Positions 21,505 to 31,601 are shown, counted from the first letter of the stretch. The stretch is 64,000 bases of DNA from Enterobacter sp. Ag1 (GCA_000277545.1 AKXM01000055.1:268189-332188), one strand, 5' to 3'. Translations and numbers: made by a program. The notes: a model not told the origin generated them from the sequence alone.

Positions 21505-21521
21505 TACCGCATAAAGCGGTA
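21505..21521. promoter_or_regulatory. Inverted repeat in the divergent pepN / accessory-gene spacer
   Basis: TACCGC and GCGGTA (21505-21510 and 21516-21521) form a perfect inverted repeat around ATAAA, followed by an A-run. It lies between the divergent starts at 21415 and 21630. It could be an operator or a leftover terminator; nothing identifies the factor. Confidence 0.35.
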
Positions 21522-21629
21522 AAAAATTTGGGCTATCGGCCGCCAAAGATGAAGATTCTGCGTAGCAACATTCCGGCAACAGGAATAGACTGAAGTTCGT
21601 TATCTTACGGACGATGTATAAGGTTTTTT

Positions 21630-24242
21630 ATGACACAACAGCCACAAGCCAAATATCGCCACGACTATCGCGCGGCGGATTATACGATAACCGATATCGA
21701 TTTGACCTTTGACCTTGATGCCGCAAAAACTCAGGTCACCGCAGTCAGCAAAATTGTCCGTCAGGGCGAAGCGGGCGCTCCGCTGCATCTTGATGGTGAA
21801 GACCTCACGCTGGTTTCCATTGCCGTAAACGGTAGCGCCTGGCCGCACTATCGCCAGGAAGATGGCGCGCTCATTCTGGAGCAGGTTCCTGACGCCTTCA
21901 CGCTGACGATTGTGAACGAAATTAGCCCGGCAACCAACACCGCGCTTGAAGGGCTGTATCAATCCGGGGAAGCGTTATGTACCCAATGTGAAGCTGAAGG
22001 CTTCCACCACATCACCTGGTACCTGGACCGCCCAGACGTCCTGGCGCGCTTCACGACCAAAGTCATCGCCGACAAAAACAAATATCCGTATCTGCTGGCT
22101 AACGGCAACCGCATTGCCGAAGGCGAGCTGGAAAATGGCCGTCACTGGGTGCAGTGGCAGGATCCGTTCCCAAAACCTTGCTACCTGTTTGCGCTGGTGG
22201 CGGGTGATTTTGACGTCCTGCGCGACAGCTTCAAAACCCGTTCCGGCCGTAACGTTGCGCTGGAGCTGTTTGTTGACCGCGGGAATCTGGATCGCGCTGA
22301 CTGGGCGATGACCTCGCTGAAGGCGTCCATGAAGTGGGATGAAACCCGTTTCGGCCTGGAGTATGACCTCGACATCTATATGATCGTCGCCGTCGACTTC
22401 TTCAATATGGGGGCGATGGAAAACAAAGGGCTGAATATCTTCAACTCGAAGTATGTCCTGGCCCGCGCCGAAACTGCGACTGACAAAGACTACCTCGACA
22501 TTGAACGCGTCATCGGCCACGAGTATTTCCACAACTGGACCGGTAACCGCGTCACCTGCCGCGACTGGTTCCAGCTGAGCCTGAAAGAGGGGTTAACCGT
22601 CTTCCGTGACCAGGAGTTCAGCTCCGACCTGGGGTCTCGCGCAGTTAACCGTATTCAAAACGTGCGTACCATGCGCGCGATGCAGTTCGCCGAAGACGCC
22701 AGCCCGATGGCGCACCCGATCCGTCCGGACAAAGTTATCGAAATGAATAACTTCTATACCCTGACGGTGTATGAGAAGGGCTCAGAAGTGATTCGTATGC
22801 TGCACACGCTGCTGGGCGAAGAAAACTTCCAGAAGGGCATGCAGCTTTACTTTGAACGCCATGACGGCAGCGCGGCGACCTGCGATGACTTCGTGCAGGC
22901 GATGGAAGATGCGTCCAACGTTGACCTGTCTCATTTCCGCCGCTGGTACAGCCAGGCCGGGACGCCGGTTGTCACCGTGCGTGACGACTACAACCCGGAA
23001 ACTGAGCACTACACGCTGACTATCAGCCAGATGACGCCGCCGACCGCTGAACAGCAGGAAAAACACCCGCTGCATATCCCGTTTGATATCGAGCTTTACG
23101 ATAACGAAGGGAAGGTCATTCCGCTGCAGAAGGACGGTCACCCGGTGCACCACGTGCTGAACGTGACCCAGGCCGAACAGACCTTTGTTTTCGACAATGT
23201 CTACTTCCAGCCGGTGCCGTCTTTGCTGCGCGAATTCTCTGCGCCGGTGAAGCTCGAGTACAAATGGAGCGACCAGCAGCTGACGTTCCTGATGCGCCAC
23301 GCGCGGAACGACTTCTCCCGTTGGGATGCGGCGCAAAGCCTGCTGGCAAACTACATCAAGATCAACGTGAACCGCAGCCAGCAAGGGCAGCCGCTTTCTC
23401 TGCCGCTGCACGTGGCTGACGCATTCCGCGCCATTCTGCTGGATGAGAAGATCGATCCGGCGCTCGCCGCGGAGATCCTGACGCTGCCTTCGCAGAATGA
23501 AATTGCCGAGCTGTTCCAGACCATCGATCCTATCGCCATTGCTGAAGTTCACGGGGCGCTGACCCGCACCCTCGCAGCAGAGCTGGCCGACGAGTTCCTG
23601 GCTATCTATAACGCCAATAAGCTCGACAGCTATCGCGTGGATCACGGTGATATCGGCAAGCGCGCGCTGCGCAACACTTGCCTGCGCTATCTGGCGTTTG
23701 GTGACGTTGAACTTGCTGAGCAACTGGTACGCGAGCAGTATCAGCAGGCGGACAATATGACCGATTCTATTGCCGCACTGTCCGCCGCGGTGGCCGCGCA
23801 GCTGCCATGCCGTGAAGCGCTGCTGGCTGAGTACGATGAGAAATGGCACAAAGATGGCCTGGTTATGGATAAGTGGTTTGTGCTGCAGGCGACCAGCCCG
23901 GGCAACAACACGCTGGCGAAGGTTCGCGAGCTGCTGAACCACCGTTCTTTCAGCCTGGGCAACCCGAACCGCGTACGTTCTCTGATTGGCGCGTTTGCTT
24001 CAGCCAACCCGGCCGCGTTCCACGCCAAAGACGGCAGTGGCTACCAGTTTATGGTCGAGATGCTGACCGAGCTGAACAGCCGCAACCCGCAAATTGCCTC
24101 TCGTCTGGTAGAGCCGCTGATTCGCCTGAAGCGTTATGACGCAGAACGTCAGGCTAAGATGCGTGCCGCGCTGGAGCAGTTGAAAGGGTTGGAAAACCTG
24201 TCCGGGGATCTGTTCGAGAAGATTGCCAAAGCGCTGGCCTAA
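21630..24242 (+). CDS. pepN: Aminopeptidase N
   Basis: PepN is the main broad-specificity cytosolic aminopeptidase (M1 family). The 870 residues equal E. coli PepN and start with the same MTQQPQAKYRHDYRA. The exopeptidase motif GAMEN and zinc site HEYFHNW are present, with His297, Glu298 and His301 at E. coli positions and the third ligand Glu downstream in LKEGLT. The gene is intact. It is normally adjacent to pncB; here an accessory gene separates the two. Confidence 0.98.
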   Translation: MTQQPQAKYRHDYRAADYTITDIDLTFDLDAAKTQVTAVSKIVRQGEAGAPLHLDGEDLTLVSIAVNGSAWPHYRQEDGALILEQVPDAFTLTIVNEISPATNTALEGLYQSGEALCTQCEAEGFHHITWYLDRPDVLARFTTKVIADKNKYPYLLANGNRIAEGELENGRHWVQWQDPFPKPCYLFALVAGDFDVLRDSFKTRSGRNVALELFVDRGNLDRADWAMTSLKASMKWDETRFGLEYDLDIYMIVAVDFFNMGAMENKGLNIFNSKYVLARAETATDKDYLDIERVIGHEYFHNWTGNRVTCRDWFQLSLKEGLTVFRDQEFSSDLGSRAVNRIQNVRTMRAMQFAEDASPMAHPIRPDKVIEMNNFYTLTVYEKGSEVIRMLHTLLGEENFQKGMQLYFERHDGSAATCDDFVQAMEDASNVDLSHFRRWYSQAGTPVVTVRDDYNPETEHYTLTISQMTPPTAEQQEKHPLHIPFDIELYDNEGKVIPLQKDGHPVHHVLNVTQAEQTFVFDNVYFQPVPSLLREFSAPVKLEYKWSDQQLTFLMRHARNDFSRWDAAQSLLANYIKINVNRSQQGQPLSLPLHVADAFRAILLDEKIDPALAAEILTLPSQNEIAELFQTIDPIAIAEVHGALTRTLAAELADEFLAIYNANKLDSYRVDHGDIGKRALRNTCLRYLAFGDVELAEQLVREQYQQADNMTDSIAALSAAVAAQLPCREALLAEYDEKWHKDGLVMDKWFVLQATSPGNNTLAKVRELLNHRSFSLGNPNRVRSLIGAFASANPAAFHAKDGSGYQFMVEMLTELNSRNPQIASRLVEPLIRLKRYDAERQAKMRAALEQLKGLENLSGDLFEKIAKALA

Positions 24243-24249
24243 TCTTTGC

Positions 24250-24272
24250 CCCTATCCCTTTCAGGGATAGGG
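24250..24272. terminator. Hairpin between the converging pepN and ssuB
   Basis: A perfect 9-bp stem CCCTATCCC/GGGATAGGG with a 5-nt loop lies 7 bases past each stop codon. Tails are only moderately T-rich, so strength is uncertain, but its place between converging genes suits a shared terminator. Confidence 0.6.
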
Positions 24273-24279
24273 TATTAAA

Positions 24280-25050
24280 TCAGCCGGTGCGCACCTGGCG
24301 CGCCGGCTCCTCTGAACCTCGTTTCATCACTCTGGCAAGCACTTCAGCCTCCAGCTCCGCTAGCTTCACCGATCCCAAGCGGCGCGGACGCGGTAAATCA
24401 ACCGTCAGATCCAGGCCAATTTTCCCTTCTTCTATAAGCAACATGCGGTCGGCCATGGCGACGGCTTCGCTGACATCATGAGTGACCAAAAGCACGGTAA
24501 AGCCATGTTCCTGCCACAAAGAAACAATCAGCTCCTGCATCTCAATACGCGTCAGGGCATCCAGCGCGCCCAGCGGTTCGTCGAGCAACAGCAGGCGCGG
24601 ACGATGAATGAGCGCCCTTGCCAATGCCACGCGTTGCTTTTGCCCGCCGGAAAGTGCCGCTGGCCACTCATTGGCCCGATTTTCAAGCCCAACGGCGGTG
24701 AGCGCCTGAAGAGCTGCGTCTCGCCAGTTATTTTTCAGCCCGAGCCCGACGTTATCTATCACCGTTTTCCACGGCAGCAGCCTGTCGTCCTGAAACATCA
24801 GCCGCGTATCATCCTGGCTGTCCCGCAGCGGTGCACTGCCTGCGAATAGCGCGCCGTGATTGGGCGTTTCCAGCCCGGCAAGCAGGCGCAGTAGGGTACT
24901 TTTGCCGCCGCCGCTGCGGCCGACCACCGCCACGAACTGCCCGGCGGGGATACGCAGCTCAAGCTGATTGAGAATGCTTTTATCGCCGTAGCGTTTGCTG
25001 ACGCCGTTGAGCCACAGCGGCGTGCCCTGGTTCAGACGAGCAGTTGTCAT
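24280..25050 (-). CDS. ssuB: Aliphatic sulfonate ABC transporter ATPase SsuB
   Basis: SsuB powers sulfonate import with SsuA and SsuC. Walker [10 protein letters not shown] is at residues 44-52, the LSGGQ signature and Walker B LLLLDEP follow. The open frame runs far upstream to 25263, but that 71-residue extension overlaps ssuC and lacks any likeness; the ATG at 25050 gives [12 protein letters not shown], as in E. coli, and overlaps the ssuC stop by four bases. It is the last gene of ssuEADCB. Confidence 0.96.
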   Translation of the reverse strand: MTTARLNQGTPLWLNGVSKRYGDKSILNQLELRIPAGQFVAVVGRSGGGKSTLLRLLAGLETPNHGALFAGSAPLRDSQDDTRLMFQDDRLLPWKTVIDNVGLGLKNNWRDAALQALTAVGLENRANEWPAALSGGQKQRVALARALIHRPRLLLLDEPLGALDALTRIEMQELIVSLWQEHGFTVLLVTHDVSEAVAMADRMLLIEEGKIGLDLTVDLPRPRRLGSVKLAELEAEVLARVMKRGSEEPARQVRTG

Positions 25051-25838
25051 ACCGTCTCCTCCTTTAATTGATAAGCCGGATGCCAGCGTAACCAGACGCG
25101 TTCCAGCAGGCGGGCGCTGACATCGGCGAGTTTGCCCAGCAGCGCATACAGCACGATGGCCACCACCACCACGTCGGTTTGCAGGAACTCCCTGGCATTC
25201 ATCGCCAGATAGCCAATCCCTGAATTTGCCGAGATCGTTTCGGCGACAATAAGCGTCAGCCACATCAGGCCTAAGGCAAAACGTACGCCGACCATAATGG
25301 ACGGCAACGCACCCGGCAGAATGACGTGCACGAACAGGCTAAACCCGGAAAGGCCGTAGCTGCGCGCCATTTCCAGCAGGCCACGATCGATATTGCGTAT
25401 GCCGTGCCAGGTATTGATGTAAATAGGAAACAGCGTCCCGAGCGCCACCAGAAAGATCTTGGCCGTCTCATCGATACCAAACCACAGGATCACCAGCGGG
25501 ATCAGCGCCAGGTGCGGAACGTTGCGCAGCATCTGAATAGAGCTGTCCAGCAGGCGTTCGCCCCAACGCGACAGGCCGCTAATCAGGCCTAAGATCAGGC
25601 CCAGCGATCCGCCGATGCTGAAACCAATCACGGCACGCCAGGAGCTGATAGCCAGATGCTGCCAGAGTTCACCGCTGGCTGAGAGGTTCCAGAAAGCCAG
25701 CACGACGCCCTCGGGAGAGGGCAAAATACGGGTGGAAAGCCAGCCTGCAGACGAAGCTAATTGCCAGAGAAGCACAATCGCCACCGGCAGCGCCCAAGGG
25801 GCCAGGCGCAGCAAGACTTTGTGCACGGACGCTTGCAT
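25047..25838 (-). CDS. ssuC: Aliphatic sulfonate ABC transporter permease SsuC
   Basis: A 263-residue inner-membrane permease with about six hydrophobic segments and the BPD-type EAA-like loop ([24 protein letters not shown]) that docks on SsuB. Length and sequence follow E. coli SsuC. The stop overlaps ssuB by four bases, and the start lies ten bases after ssuD, fitting one transcript. Confidence 0.96.
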   Translation of the reverse strand: MQASVHKVLLRLAPWALPVAIVLLWQLASSAGWLSTRILPSPEGVVLAFWNLSASGELWQHLAISSWRAVIGFSIGGSLGLILGLISGLSRWGERLLDSSIQMLRNVPHLALIPLVILWFGIDETAKIFLVALGTLFPIYINTWHGIRNIDRGLLEMARSYGLSGFSLFVHVILPGALPSIMVGVRFALGLMWLTLIVAETISANSGIGYLAMNAREFLQTDVVVVAIVLYALLGKLADVSARLLERVWLRWHPAYQLKEETV

Positions 25839-25847
25839 GGTGCCTCC

Positions 25848-26993
25848 CTAGCTCTGCGCCACTTTACGCGGGATAAAATCGTTGGCGATAACTTCGCCTT
25901 TTTCCTGAACCTGTCGCGGCTGAGGAATTTCTGGGATCGCCACGTCAAGGTGAGGGAACAGCAGTTCGCCCGCGCGGTAGGCTTCTTCCAGATGCGGATA
26001 GCCGGAAAGAATAAAGCTGTCGATGCCCAGGTCGGCGTACTCGTTTATGCGGGCCGCGACGGTTGGCCCATCGCCCACCAGCGCGGTGCCAGCCCCACCG
26101 CGAACCAGACCGACACCGGCCCAAAGATTAGGGCTGATCTCCAGCTTGTCTCGCTTACCGCCGTGCAGGGCGGCCATGCGCTGTTGCCCGACGGAGTCGC
26201 TGCGGGCAAAAGCGGCCTGTGCCTTGGCGATGGTGATGTCATCGAGGTGAGAAATAAGCCGGTTTGCCGCCTGCCACGCTTCTTCGTTGGTTTCGCGCAC
26301 AATAACGTGCAGGCGAATACCAAAGCGAACTTGCCGCCCCCGCGCTTCAGCTTTCGCCCGAACTTGCTCGATCTTTTCTTTTACCAAATGTGGAGGTTCG
26401 CCCCAGGTCAGGTAAAGGTCAACCTGCTCGGCCGCAAGATCCTGAGCGGCATCGGACGATCCGCCAAAATAAAGCGGTGGGCGAGGTTGCTGTACCGGGG
26501 GATAAAGCAGCTTCGCGCCTTTGACCTGGATGTGTTTGCCGTCATAGTCGACGGTTTCGCCTTCGAGGACGCGTCGCCAGATGTGCGTAAACTCTGCGGA
26601 GGCCTCATAGCGCTCTTCATGGTTTAGAAAAACGCCTTCCGCAGCCAGTTCTTCAGCGTCGCCCCCGGTCACCAGGTTAAACAATGCTCGCCCGTTGGAA
26701 AGGCGATCCAGCGTGGCGGCCTGGCGAGCGGCAAGAGTAGGGGAGACAACGCTCGGGCGCAGTGCGACCAGGAACTTAAGCCGCTGAGTGACCGGGATCA
26801 TTGAGGCCGCCACCAGCCAGGCATCCTCGCAGGAACGCCCGGTCGGGATCAGCACGCCGGTGAAGCCGATGCGGTCTGCAGCCTGAGCTATTTGCTGCAG
26901 GTAGCCATAGTCGACCGGACGCGCTCCCGTGTCGCTGCCAAGATAGTGCCCATCCCCGTGGGTAGGTAAGAACCAGAACAGATTCAGACTCAT
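25848..26993 (-). CDS. ssuD: FMNH2-dependent alkanesulfonate monooxygenase
   Basis: SsuD releases sulfite from alkanesulfonates using O2 and FMNH2 supplied by SsuE, giving sulfur under sulfate limitation. The 381-residue bacterial-luciferase-type (TIM barrel) protein begins [19 protein letters not shown] as in E. coli and keeps the GRSCEDAW segment with its conserved cysteine. The first codons overlap the ssuA stop (ATGA-type overlap at 26990-26993), showing translational coupling. Confidence 0.97.
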   Translation of the reverse strand: MSLNLFWFLPTHGDGHYLGSDTGARPVDYGYLQQIAQAADRIGFTGVLIPTGRSCEDAWLVAASMIPVTQRLKFLVALRPSVVSPTLAARQAATLDRLSNGRALFNLVTGGDAEELAAEGVFLNHEERYEASAEFTHIWRRVLEGETVDYDGKHIQVKGAKLLYPPVQQPRPPLYFGGSSDAAQDLAAEQVDLYLTWGEPPHLVKEKIEQVRAKAEARGRQVRFGIRLHVIVRETNEEAWQAANRLISHLDDITIAKAQAAFARSDSVGQQRMAALHGGKRDKLEISPNLWAGVGLVRGGAGTALVGDGPTVAARINEYADLGIDSFILSGYPHLEEAYRAGELLFPHLDVAIPEIPQPRQVQEKGEVIANDFIPRKVAQS

Positions 26994-27967
26994 GACTTAG
27001 CTCCTTGTGTCGTGCCGGCGGGTTGCCAGATGCGGGTTCGGATATCGACTTTCTTTGGAACAAGGCGATTTTCATAAAACAGGTCGGCGGTATTTTGCTG
27101 TTTGGCGGCAGTCGCTTCGTTGACCGGCGTAATTTCTGAAGGAGGGCGATGGTCAAAATAAGTGGCGATGACTGCTTCAGGCAGGCCCATCGTTTTGGCG
27201 AGAAGCGCTACGCTTGCTGCCCGCTGTGTGCGGGTGAGCGCGTCGGCGTCGCTAAAGGTTTTCAGTACCTGTTGAAGAAACGGGCCGTTCGCTTCTGCAT
27301 AAGGGCGGGAAGCTAAATAGAACGACCCGGTTTGATTCAGCTCGCTGCCGTCCGTTAAGACGCGAACGCCGCCGTTTAACAGTGCCGCCGAATAGTACGG
27401 ATCCCAGATAGCCCAGGCATCGACGTTCCCCTGCTGAAAGGCCGCGCGGGCATCGGCGGGGGTCAGGTAAGCGGGTTGAATATCGGAAAACTTCAGTCCG
27501 GCTTGTTGCAACGCGCGCAGCACCAGGTTGTGTGAGCTGGAGCCTTTCTGGAAGGCAATCTTATGGCCTTTTAAATCCGCCACGGTTTTCAGGGGGCTAT
27601 TTTCGGGGACCAGAATCACCTCTGCTTTCGGTTTGGGCGGCTCGGCACCTACATACAGCAGATCCGCTCCGGCGGCCTGCGCGAAAATAGGCGGGATATC
27701 GCCCGTGCTGCCCAAATCGATGCTGCCGACGTTCAGTGCCTCCAGCATTTGTGGCCCGGCGGGAAACTCAATCCACGAGACTTTGGTGTTCGGGTATTGC
27801 TTCTCCAGGAGCTGGTGGCTTTTGGCTAACACCATACTGACGGAGCCTTTTTGGTAACCAATGCGCAGCTGTTCCGGGCCGCTGTCCGAGGCGTTGCTAT
27901 AGGTTGAAAAAGCAAGCAGGCCGGCAAAAGCGAGCCACGGAGAGCGGCGTTTAAGCAAATTAAACAT
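26990..27967 (-). CDS. ssuA: Aliphatic sulfonate-binding protein SsuA
   Basis: The periplasmic receptor of the sulfonate importer. A 325-residue precursor starts with a basic N-terminus and a hydrophobic signal ending near NAS, longer than the E. coli signal by a few residues. The mature part begins with [17 protein letters not shown] and contains the family segments [18 protein letters not shown] and FQKGSSSHN. It overlaps ssuE by eight bases at its start and ssuD by four at its end. Confidence 0.96.
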   Translation of the reverse strand: MFNLLKRRSPWLAFAGLLAFSTYSNASDSGPEQLRIGYQKGSVSMVLAKSHQLLEKQYPNTKVSWIEFPAGPQMLEALNVGSIDLGSTGDIPPIFAQAAGADLLYVGAEPPKPKAEVILVPENSPLKTVADLKGHKIAFQKGSSSHNLVLRALQQAGLKFSDIQPAYLTPADARAAFQQGNVDAWAIWDPYYSAALLNGGVRVLTDGSELNQTGSFYLASRPYAEANGPFLQQVLKTFSDADALTRTQRAASVALLAKTMGLPEAVIATYFDHRPPSEITPVNEATAAKQQNTADLFYENRLVPKKVDIRTRIWQPAGTTQGAKS

Positions 27968-28535
27968 GGCTCACCCCTCGGGCGTTAAACGGCGAAGGTA
28001 CCGCAAAGTCACGGCGGTGGAGCGCCTGCCAGAAGGTTTCCAGCGCTTCGTCCAGACGTTTTTGTAGGTTAGGCGTGAACTGAGGTTTGTGCTGGTAATC
28101 GGCTATCTGGCCGTCGTCGGCGAAAACGCCGTGCAGGATCTCCTGTGCTTTGAGCGCATTCAGTACCGGTTTAAGGGCATAGTCCACGGCGAGCATATGC
28201 GCCACGGTACCGCCGGTGGCGAGAGGCAGAACAACCTTCTTCTCTAAGGCGCGTTCGGGGAGCAAATCGAGCAGCGTTTTTAGCGCGCCTGAAAACGAGG
28301 CTTTGTAAACCGGCGTGGCGATAATCAGGCCATCGGCAGTGCTGAGTTGTTCGGTGAGCGCCAGCAGCGCCGGGCTGTCGAACCTTGCATAGAGCAAGTC
28401 TTCAGGCGCGAAGTTCTGTAAGTGCCAGTGATAAACTTCAACATCAAGGGCGCTCAGCTTCTCCCGCGCATACTCCAGCAGCGAGCTGGAACGGGACGGG
28501 TAGCGAGGGCTTCCGGCCAGGGTAATCACACGCAT
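27960..28535 (-). CDS. ssuE: NAD(P)H-dependent FMN reductase SsuE
   Basis: SsuE supplies reduced FMN to SsuD. The 191-residue flavodoxin-fold protein has the phosphate-binding GSPRYPSRSS loop near residue 9 and TPVYKASFSG later. The ATG at 28535 has AAGGAG five bases upstream and gives MRVITLAGSPR; a GTG one codon upstream is too close to that site. It is the first gene of the leftward operon. In E. coli fimbrial genes separate it from pyrD; here only about 250 bases do. Confidence 0.96.
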   Translation of the reverse strand: MRVITLAGSPRYPSRSSSLLEYAREKLSALDVEVYHWHLQNFAPEDLLYARFDSPALLALTEQLSTADGLIIATPVYKASFSGALKTLLDLLPERALEKKVVLPLATGGTVAHMLAVDYALKPVLNALKAQEILHGVFADDGQIADYQHKPQFTPNLQKRLDEALETFWQALHRRDFAVPSPFNARGVSHV

Positions 28536-28550
28536 CACGACTCCTTATAA

Positions 28551-28588
28551 CTAATTGTTTGCTTTTATCTAACATTGATAACAATTAG
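28551..28588 (-). promoter_or_regulatory. ssu operon upstream region with inverted repeat
   Basis: CTAATTGTT (28551-28559) and AACAATTAG (28580-28588) form a perfect 9-bp inverted repeat around 20 bases, directly upstream of ssuE. E. coli ssu needs the LysR-type activator Cbl, whose sites are AT-rich and weakly defined. Whether this repeat is a Cbl site or another operator is inference. Confidence 0.45.
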
Positions 28589-28671
28589 CGTGATACTCGC
28601 AGAGATGATTTCCGTGGCTAAGTGATTTTTCCGGGATAGATTTGCGAAAAAGCGCATATTGCGCGCCGGGA

Positions 28672-28687
28672 AAGAAAACGTTTGCCT
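28672..28687. promoter_or_regulatory. PurR operator upstream of pyrD
   Basis: AAGAAAACGTTTGCCT is, on the reverse strand, AGGCAAACGTTTTCTT, one mismatch from the PurR consensus ACGCAAACGTTTTCNT. PurR repression of pyrD is known in E. coli. The box is about 95 bases upstream of the pyrD ATG. Confidence 0.85.
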
Positions 28688-28749
28688 CTATTCAGGCTTT
28701 TTTGCGACAGGTCAATTCCAATCATCCCCCGGATCGTGAATAATAACGC

Positions 28750-28767
28750 CCCGGTCTGCACACCGGG
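28750..28767 (+). promoter_or_regulatory. pyrD leader hairpin (start-site-switching control)
   Basis: CCCGGT and ACCGGG (28750-28755 and 28762-28767) can form a perfect 6-bp hairpin next to the AGGAGAG ribosome site. In E. coli, pyrD transcripts starting at a C when CTP is high carry this hairpin and block translation, while transcripts starting a few bases later when CTP is low do not. The layout here, with an AT-rich -10-like AATAAT just upstream, matches that mechanism. Confidence 0.75.
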
Positions 28768-28782
28768 AATCCAGGAGAGTTC

Positions 28783-29793
28783 ATGTACTACCCCTTCGTT
28801 CGTAAAGCCCTTTTTCAGCTCGATCCAGAGCGCGCTCATGAGTTAACTTTTCAGCAATTACGCTTTGTCACCGGAACGCCGCTTGAGTGGCTGGTGCGTC
28901 AGAACGTGCCGTCAAAACCTGTGACCTGCATGGGGTTAACGTTCAAGAATCCGCTCGGCTTAGCCGCGGGCCTGGATAAAAACGGGGAATGTATCGATGC
29001 CTTCGGTGCGATGGGCTTTGGCTCCATTGAGATTGGCACCGTGACGCCGCGTCCGCAGCCGGGGAACGACAAGCCACGTATCTTCCGTTTGGTGGAAGCC
29101 GAAGGGCTGATTAACCGAATGGGGTTTAATAATCTCGGGGTGGATAACCTGGTCGAAAACGTAAAAAAAGCGCATTTCGACGGCGTGCTCGGGATTAATA
29201 TCGGCAAGAACAAAGATACCCCCGTTGAAAAGGGGAAAGACGATTATCTGATCTGCATGGATAAAATTTATCCATATGCTGGCTATATTGCGATCAATAT
29301 CTCATCACCGAATACGCCAGGGCTGCGTACTTTGCAATATGGTGAAGCGTTGGACGATCTTTTAAGCGCCATTAAAAATAAGCAACAAGCGCTGCAAGAG
29401 ATCCACCATAAATATGTTCCCGTGGCGGTGAAGATCGCGCCGGATCTTTCTGAAGAAGAATTGATCCAGGTGGCAGACAGTTTAGTTCGCCATAATATTG
29501 ACGGGGTCATTGCAACCAATACTACTTTAGACCGCAGCCTTGTTCAGGGCATGAAACACTGCGATGAAACCGGGGGCTTAAGCGGGCGTCCTGTACAATT
29601 AAAAAGCACGGAAATTATTCGCCGCCTGTCTCAGGAATTAAATGGCCGCCTGCCGATTATTGGCGTAGGAGGGATTGATTCCGTGGTTGCCGCTCGCGAG
29701 AAGATGGCGGCTGGCGCTTCGTTGGTTCAAATATACTCAGGCTTCATTTTTAAAGGCCCACCGCTGATTAAAGAAATCGTTACCCATCTCTGA
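28783..29793 (+). CDS. pyrD: Dihydroorotate dehydrogenase (quinone), class 2
   Basis: PyrD oxidises dihydroorotate to orotate in pyrimidine synthesis and passes electrons to quinone at the inner-membrane face. The 336-residue product has the N-terminal membrane-association helix typical of class 2 enzymes, the FMN-binding [10 protein letters not shown] segment, and the catalytic serine Ser175 in NISSPNTPG. Length and start match E. coli. Control by PurR and by a leader hairpin is indicated upstream. Confidence 0.98.
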   Translation: MYYPFVRKALFQLDPERAHELTFQQLRFVTGTPLEWLVRQNVPSKPVTCMGLTFKNPLGLAAGLDKNGECIDAFGAMGFGSIEIGTVTPRPQPGNDKPRIFRLVEAEGLINRMGFNNLGVDNLVENVKKAHFDGVLGINIGKNKDTPVEKGKDDYLICMDKIYPYAGYIAINISSPNTPGLRTLQYGEALDDLLSAIKNKQQALQEIHHKYVPVAVKIAPDLSEEELIQVADSLVRHNIDGVIATNTTLDRSLVQGMKHCDETGGLSGRPVQLKSTEIIRRLSQELNGRLPIIGVGGIDSVVAAREKMAAGASLVQIYSGFIFKGPPLIKEIVTHL

Positions 29794-29810
29794 TCATTTA
29801 CCTTTTACAG

Positions 29811-29845
29811 ACAACCAGGGCTTTATTTTCGGTCCTGGTTGTTTT
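29811..29845 (+). terminator. Terminator after pyrD
   Basis: A 9-bp stem ACAACCAGG/CCTGGTTGT (29811-29819 with 29834-29842), a 14-nt loop and a TTTT tail lie 17 bases past the pyrD stop. Confidence 0.8.
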
Positions 29846-29946
29846 ATATTCCGCTACTGTTGCTTATTTAAACATATTGGTCTTTTATTAATATGGTAAG
29901 AATTTGAGTGGCAATTCAGCAGCGGGATAAATGAAGGGTAAGCATT

Positions 29947-30489
29947 ATGCGAATAAAACCGGACGATAACTGGCGTTGGTATTTCGATGAAGAGCACGAT
30001 CGAATGATGCTCGATTTGGCCAATGGTATGCTTTTCCGTTCGCGCTTTCCCCGTAAAATGCTAACCCCGGATGCCTTTGAAAATTCAGGTTTTTGTGTTG
30101 ATGATGCGGCGCTTTATTTCTCTTTTGAAGAAAAATGCCGTGATTTACCGTTAGGGAAAGAGCAGCGCGCCGAGCTGGTGCTCAACGCCCTGGTAGCGAT
30201 TCGCTTCCTCAAACCGCAGATGCCAAAAAGCTGGCATTTTGTCTCCCACGGCGACGGCTGGCAGCCAGAAGTAGGGGAAGGGGCCTGCGTGTGGCTAAGC
30301 GAGAATATGCAGCAGGTGAACCTGCTGGTGGTGGAAACCGGCGACAATGCCGCACTTTGCCTGCTTGCTCAGCAGGGGCTCACGTTAGCTGGCCGCACGA
30401 TGCAGCTTGGGGATGCCATTAAAGTGATGAATGACCGGCTGAAACCGCAGCCTTTAAGCAGCGGCCTCAGTCTCGATCAGGCCGTTTAG
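29947..30489 (+). CDS. zapC: Cell division factor ZapC
   Basis: ZapC is a cytoplasmic protein that binds FtsZ and promotes lateral bundling of Z-ring protofilaments. The 180-residue product matches E. coli in length and opens with [19 protein letters not shown] as expected. The C-terminal tail is the most variable part. Its stop overlaps the stop of the converging ycbX by four bases. Confidence 0.96.
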   Translation: MRIKPDDNWRWYFDEEHDRMMLDLANGMLFRSRFPRKMLTPDAFENSGFCVDDAALYFSFEEKCRDLPLGKEQRAELVLNALVAIRFLKPQMPKSWHFVSHGDGWQPEVGEGACVWLSENMQQVNLLVVETGDNAALCLLAQQGLTLAGRTMQLGDAIKVMNDRLKPQPLSSGLSLDQAV

Positions 30490-31601
30490 CGCGCCGCCAC
30501 GCTCACATTCCCTGTAGGCACGCAGCTGCAGCATAAAATGGTGCCGTCCGCGCCAATGGCGCCTTTCTTCAGTGCTTTCACTTCGCCATCCAGCAACCTA
30601 ACCCGACAGCTTCCGCATATCCCGGCCCGGCAGGAATAGGGGACGCGAATCCCTTTGTTTTCCAGCTGTTCCAAAAGAATCTGTTGGTTATTGCCCCGGA
30701 ACGTCGTGCCTTCCCAGTCGATGCTGACGCTGCTTTCAGGCTGGCTCTGAGGTTCGAGGCTTTCCACCACTTCGCCGGGGCCATAAACATTCGCCGGCCT
30801 GTGGGCCAGCACCTCCAGCTCGTCGCCCACGCGAATAACTCCGCTGTTACGGGCAATCAAATTCTGACCAAAATCGACTGCGCCGCTATTATCCTGCGCG
30901 GTGCGGAACCCCTGCAGCGTTTTGAGCGGTTCTCCACTCGGATGTTTCAGGCCGCGTTCCGGGCTAACCGTCGTAAAAATACAGCGGCTGCAGGGTTTAG
31001 CCACGTCGAAAGTGACCCCGCCAATACGCACGACTTTCCAGGTATCCTCCGCCCACGCAGAGGCACCGGTCACCACGATATTCGGGCGAAACTGGGTCAT
31101 TTTAACGCTGGCGGGGCAGCGGTTTTGCAGGTCGCGCAGCGAAGCTTCGTTGGTCAGCAAATAAGGGAAACCGTCGGCAAAAGAGAGCGGCACTTCTTCG
31201 TGGCGTTTCACCCGGCGGGTGGGCTGCTCACCAACCCAGCGCAGCTGCACCGGGCGAGAGAAGAACCCGCTCAGCCACTGATTAATTTCATCGGGCGCAA
31301 TGAGCGCGGTAAAGTGCGTGCCCCAGACTTCTGTCGGCTCAGGCGTTGCGGCGAAATCAGCAAAGCGAATGCTGGCCGAGCTGCCGTCCGGGGCGGATAA
31401 ATAAAGGCCGTCATGCACGAATGCGGGAGTGAACAGCACCATCTGCGGATGCTGGCGGGCGGTAATAAAGGTGCCATCCAGCTCGGTAATCATAAAGATG
31501 CGATCAAAGGCCAGGCCGCTGGTGGTTGCCTGCGCGTGGGAGAGCGCCAGGCCGCGCATAGATTTTACCGGGTGAATAAAGAGTTGAGACAAAGTAATCA
31601 C
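30486..31601 (-). CDS. ycbX: YcbX, MOSC/2Fe-2S molybdenum-cofactor protein
   Basis: A 371-residue protein with an N-terminal MOSC beta-barrel and MOSC domain (conserved Cys in KPCSRC) and a C-terminal plant-type 2Fe-2S ferredoxin domain (CRAGICGSC plus a later CCSC). In E. coli YcbX needs molybdenum cofactor and detoxifies N-hydroxylated base analogues such as 6-hydroxylaminopurine, independently of YiiM. The start [17 protein letters not shown] fits the family. It faces rlmL divergently. Confidence 0.94.
   Translation of the reverse strand: MITLSQLFIHPVKSMRGLALSHAQATTSGLAFDRIFMITELDGTFITARQHPQMVLFTPAFVHDGLYLSAPDGSSASIRFADFAATPEPTEVWGTHFTALIAPDEINQWLSGFFSRPVQLRWVGEQPTRRVKRHEEVPLSFADGFPYLLTNEASLRDLQNRCPASVKMTQFRPNIVVTGASAWAEDTWKVVRIGGVTFDVAKPCSRCIFTTVSPERGLKHPSGEPLKTLQGFRTAQDNSGAVDFGQNLIARNSGVIRVGDELEVLAHRPANVYGPGEVVESLEPQSQPESSVSIDWEGTTFRGNNQQILLEQLENKGIRVPYSCRAGICGSCRVRLLDGEVKALKKGAIGADGTILCCSCVPTGNVSVAAR

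Noticed and set aside
22782..23942. 386-codon open frame on the minus strand inside pepN
   Set aside because: It is antisense to a strongly conserved gene, has no recognisable domain and arises from codon bias in pepN.
25051..25263. 71-residue N-terminal extension of SsuB
   Set aside because: It is the out-of-frame translation of ssuC; the family start at 25050 overlaps the ssuC stop as expected.
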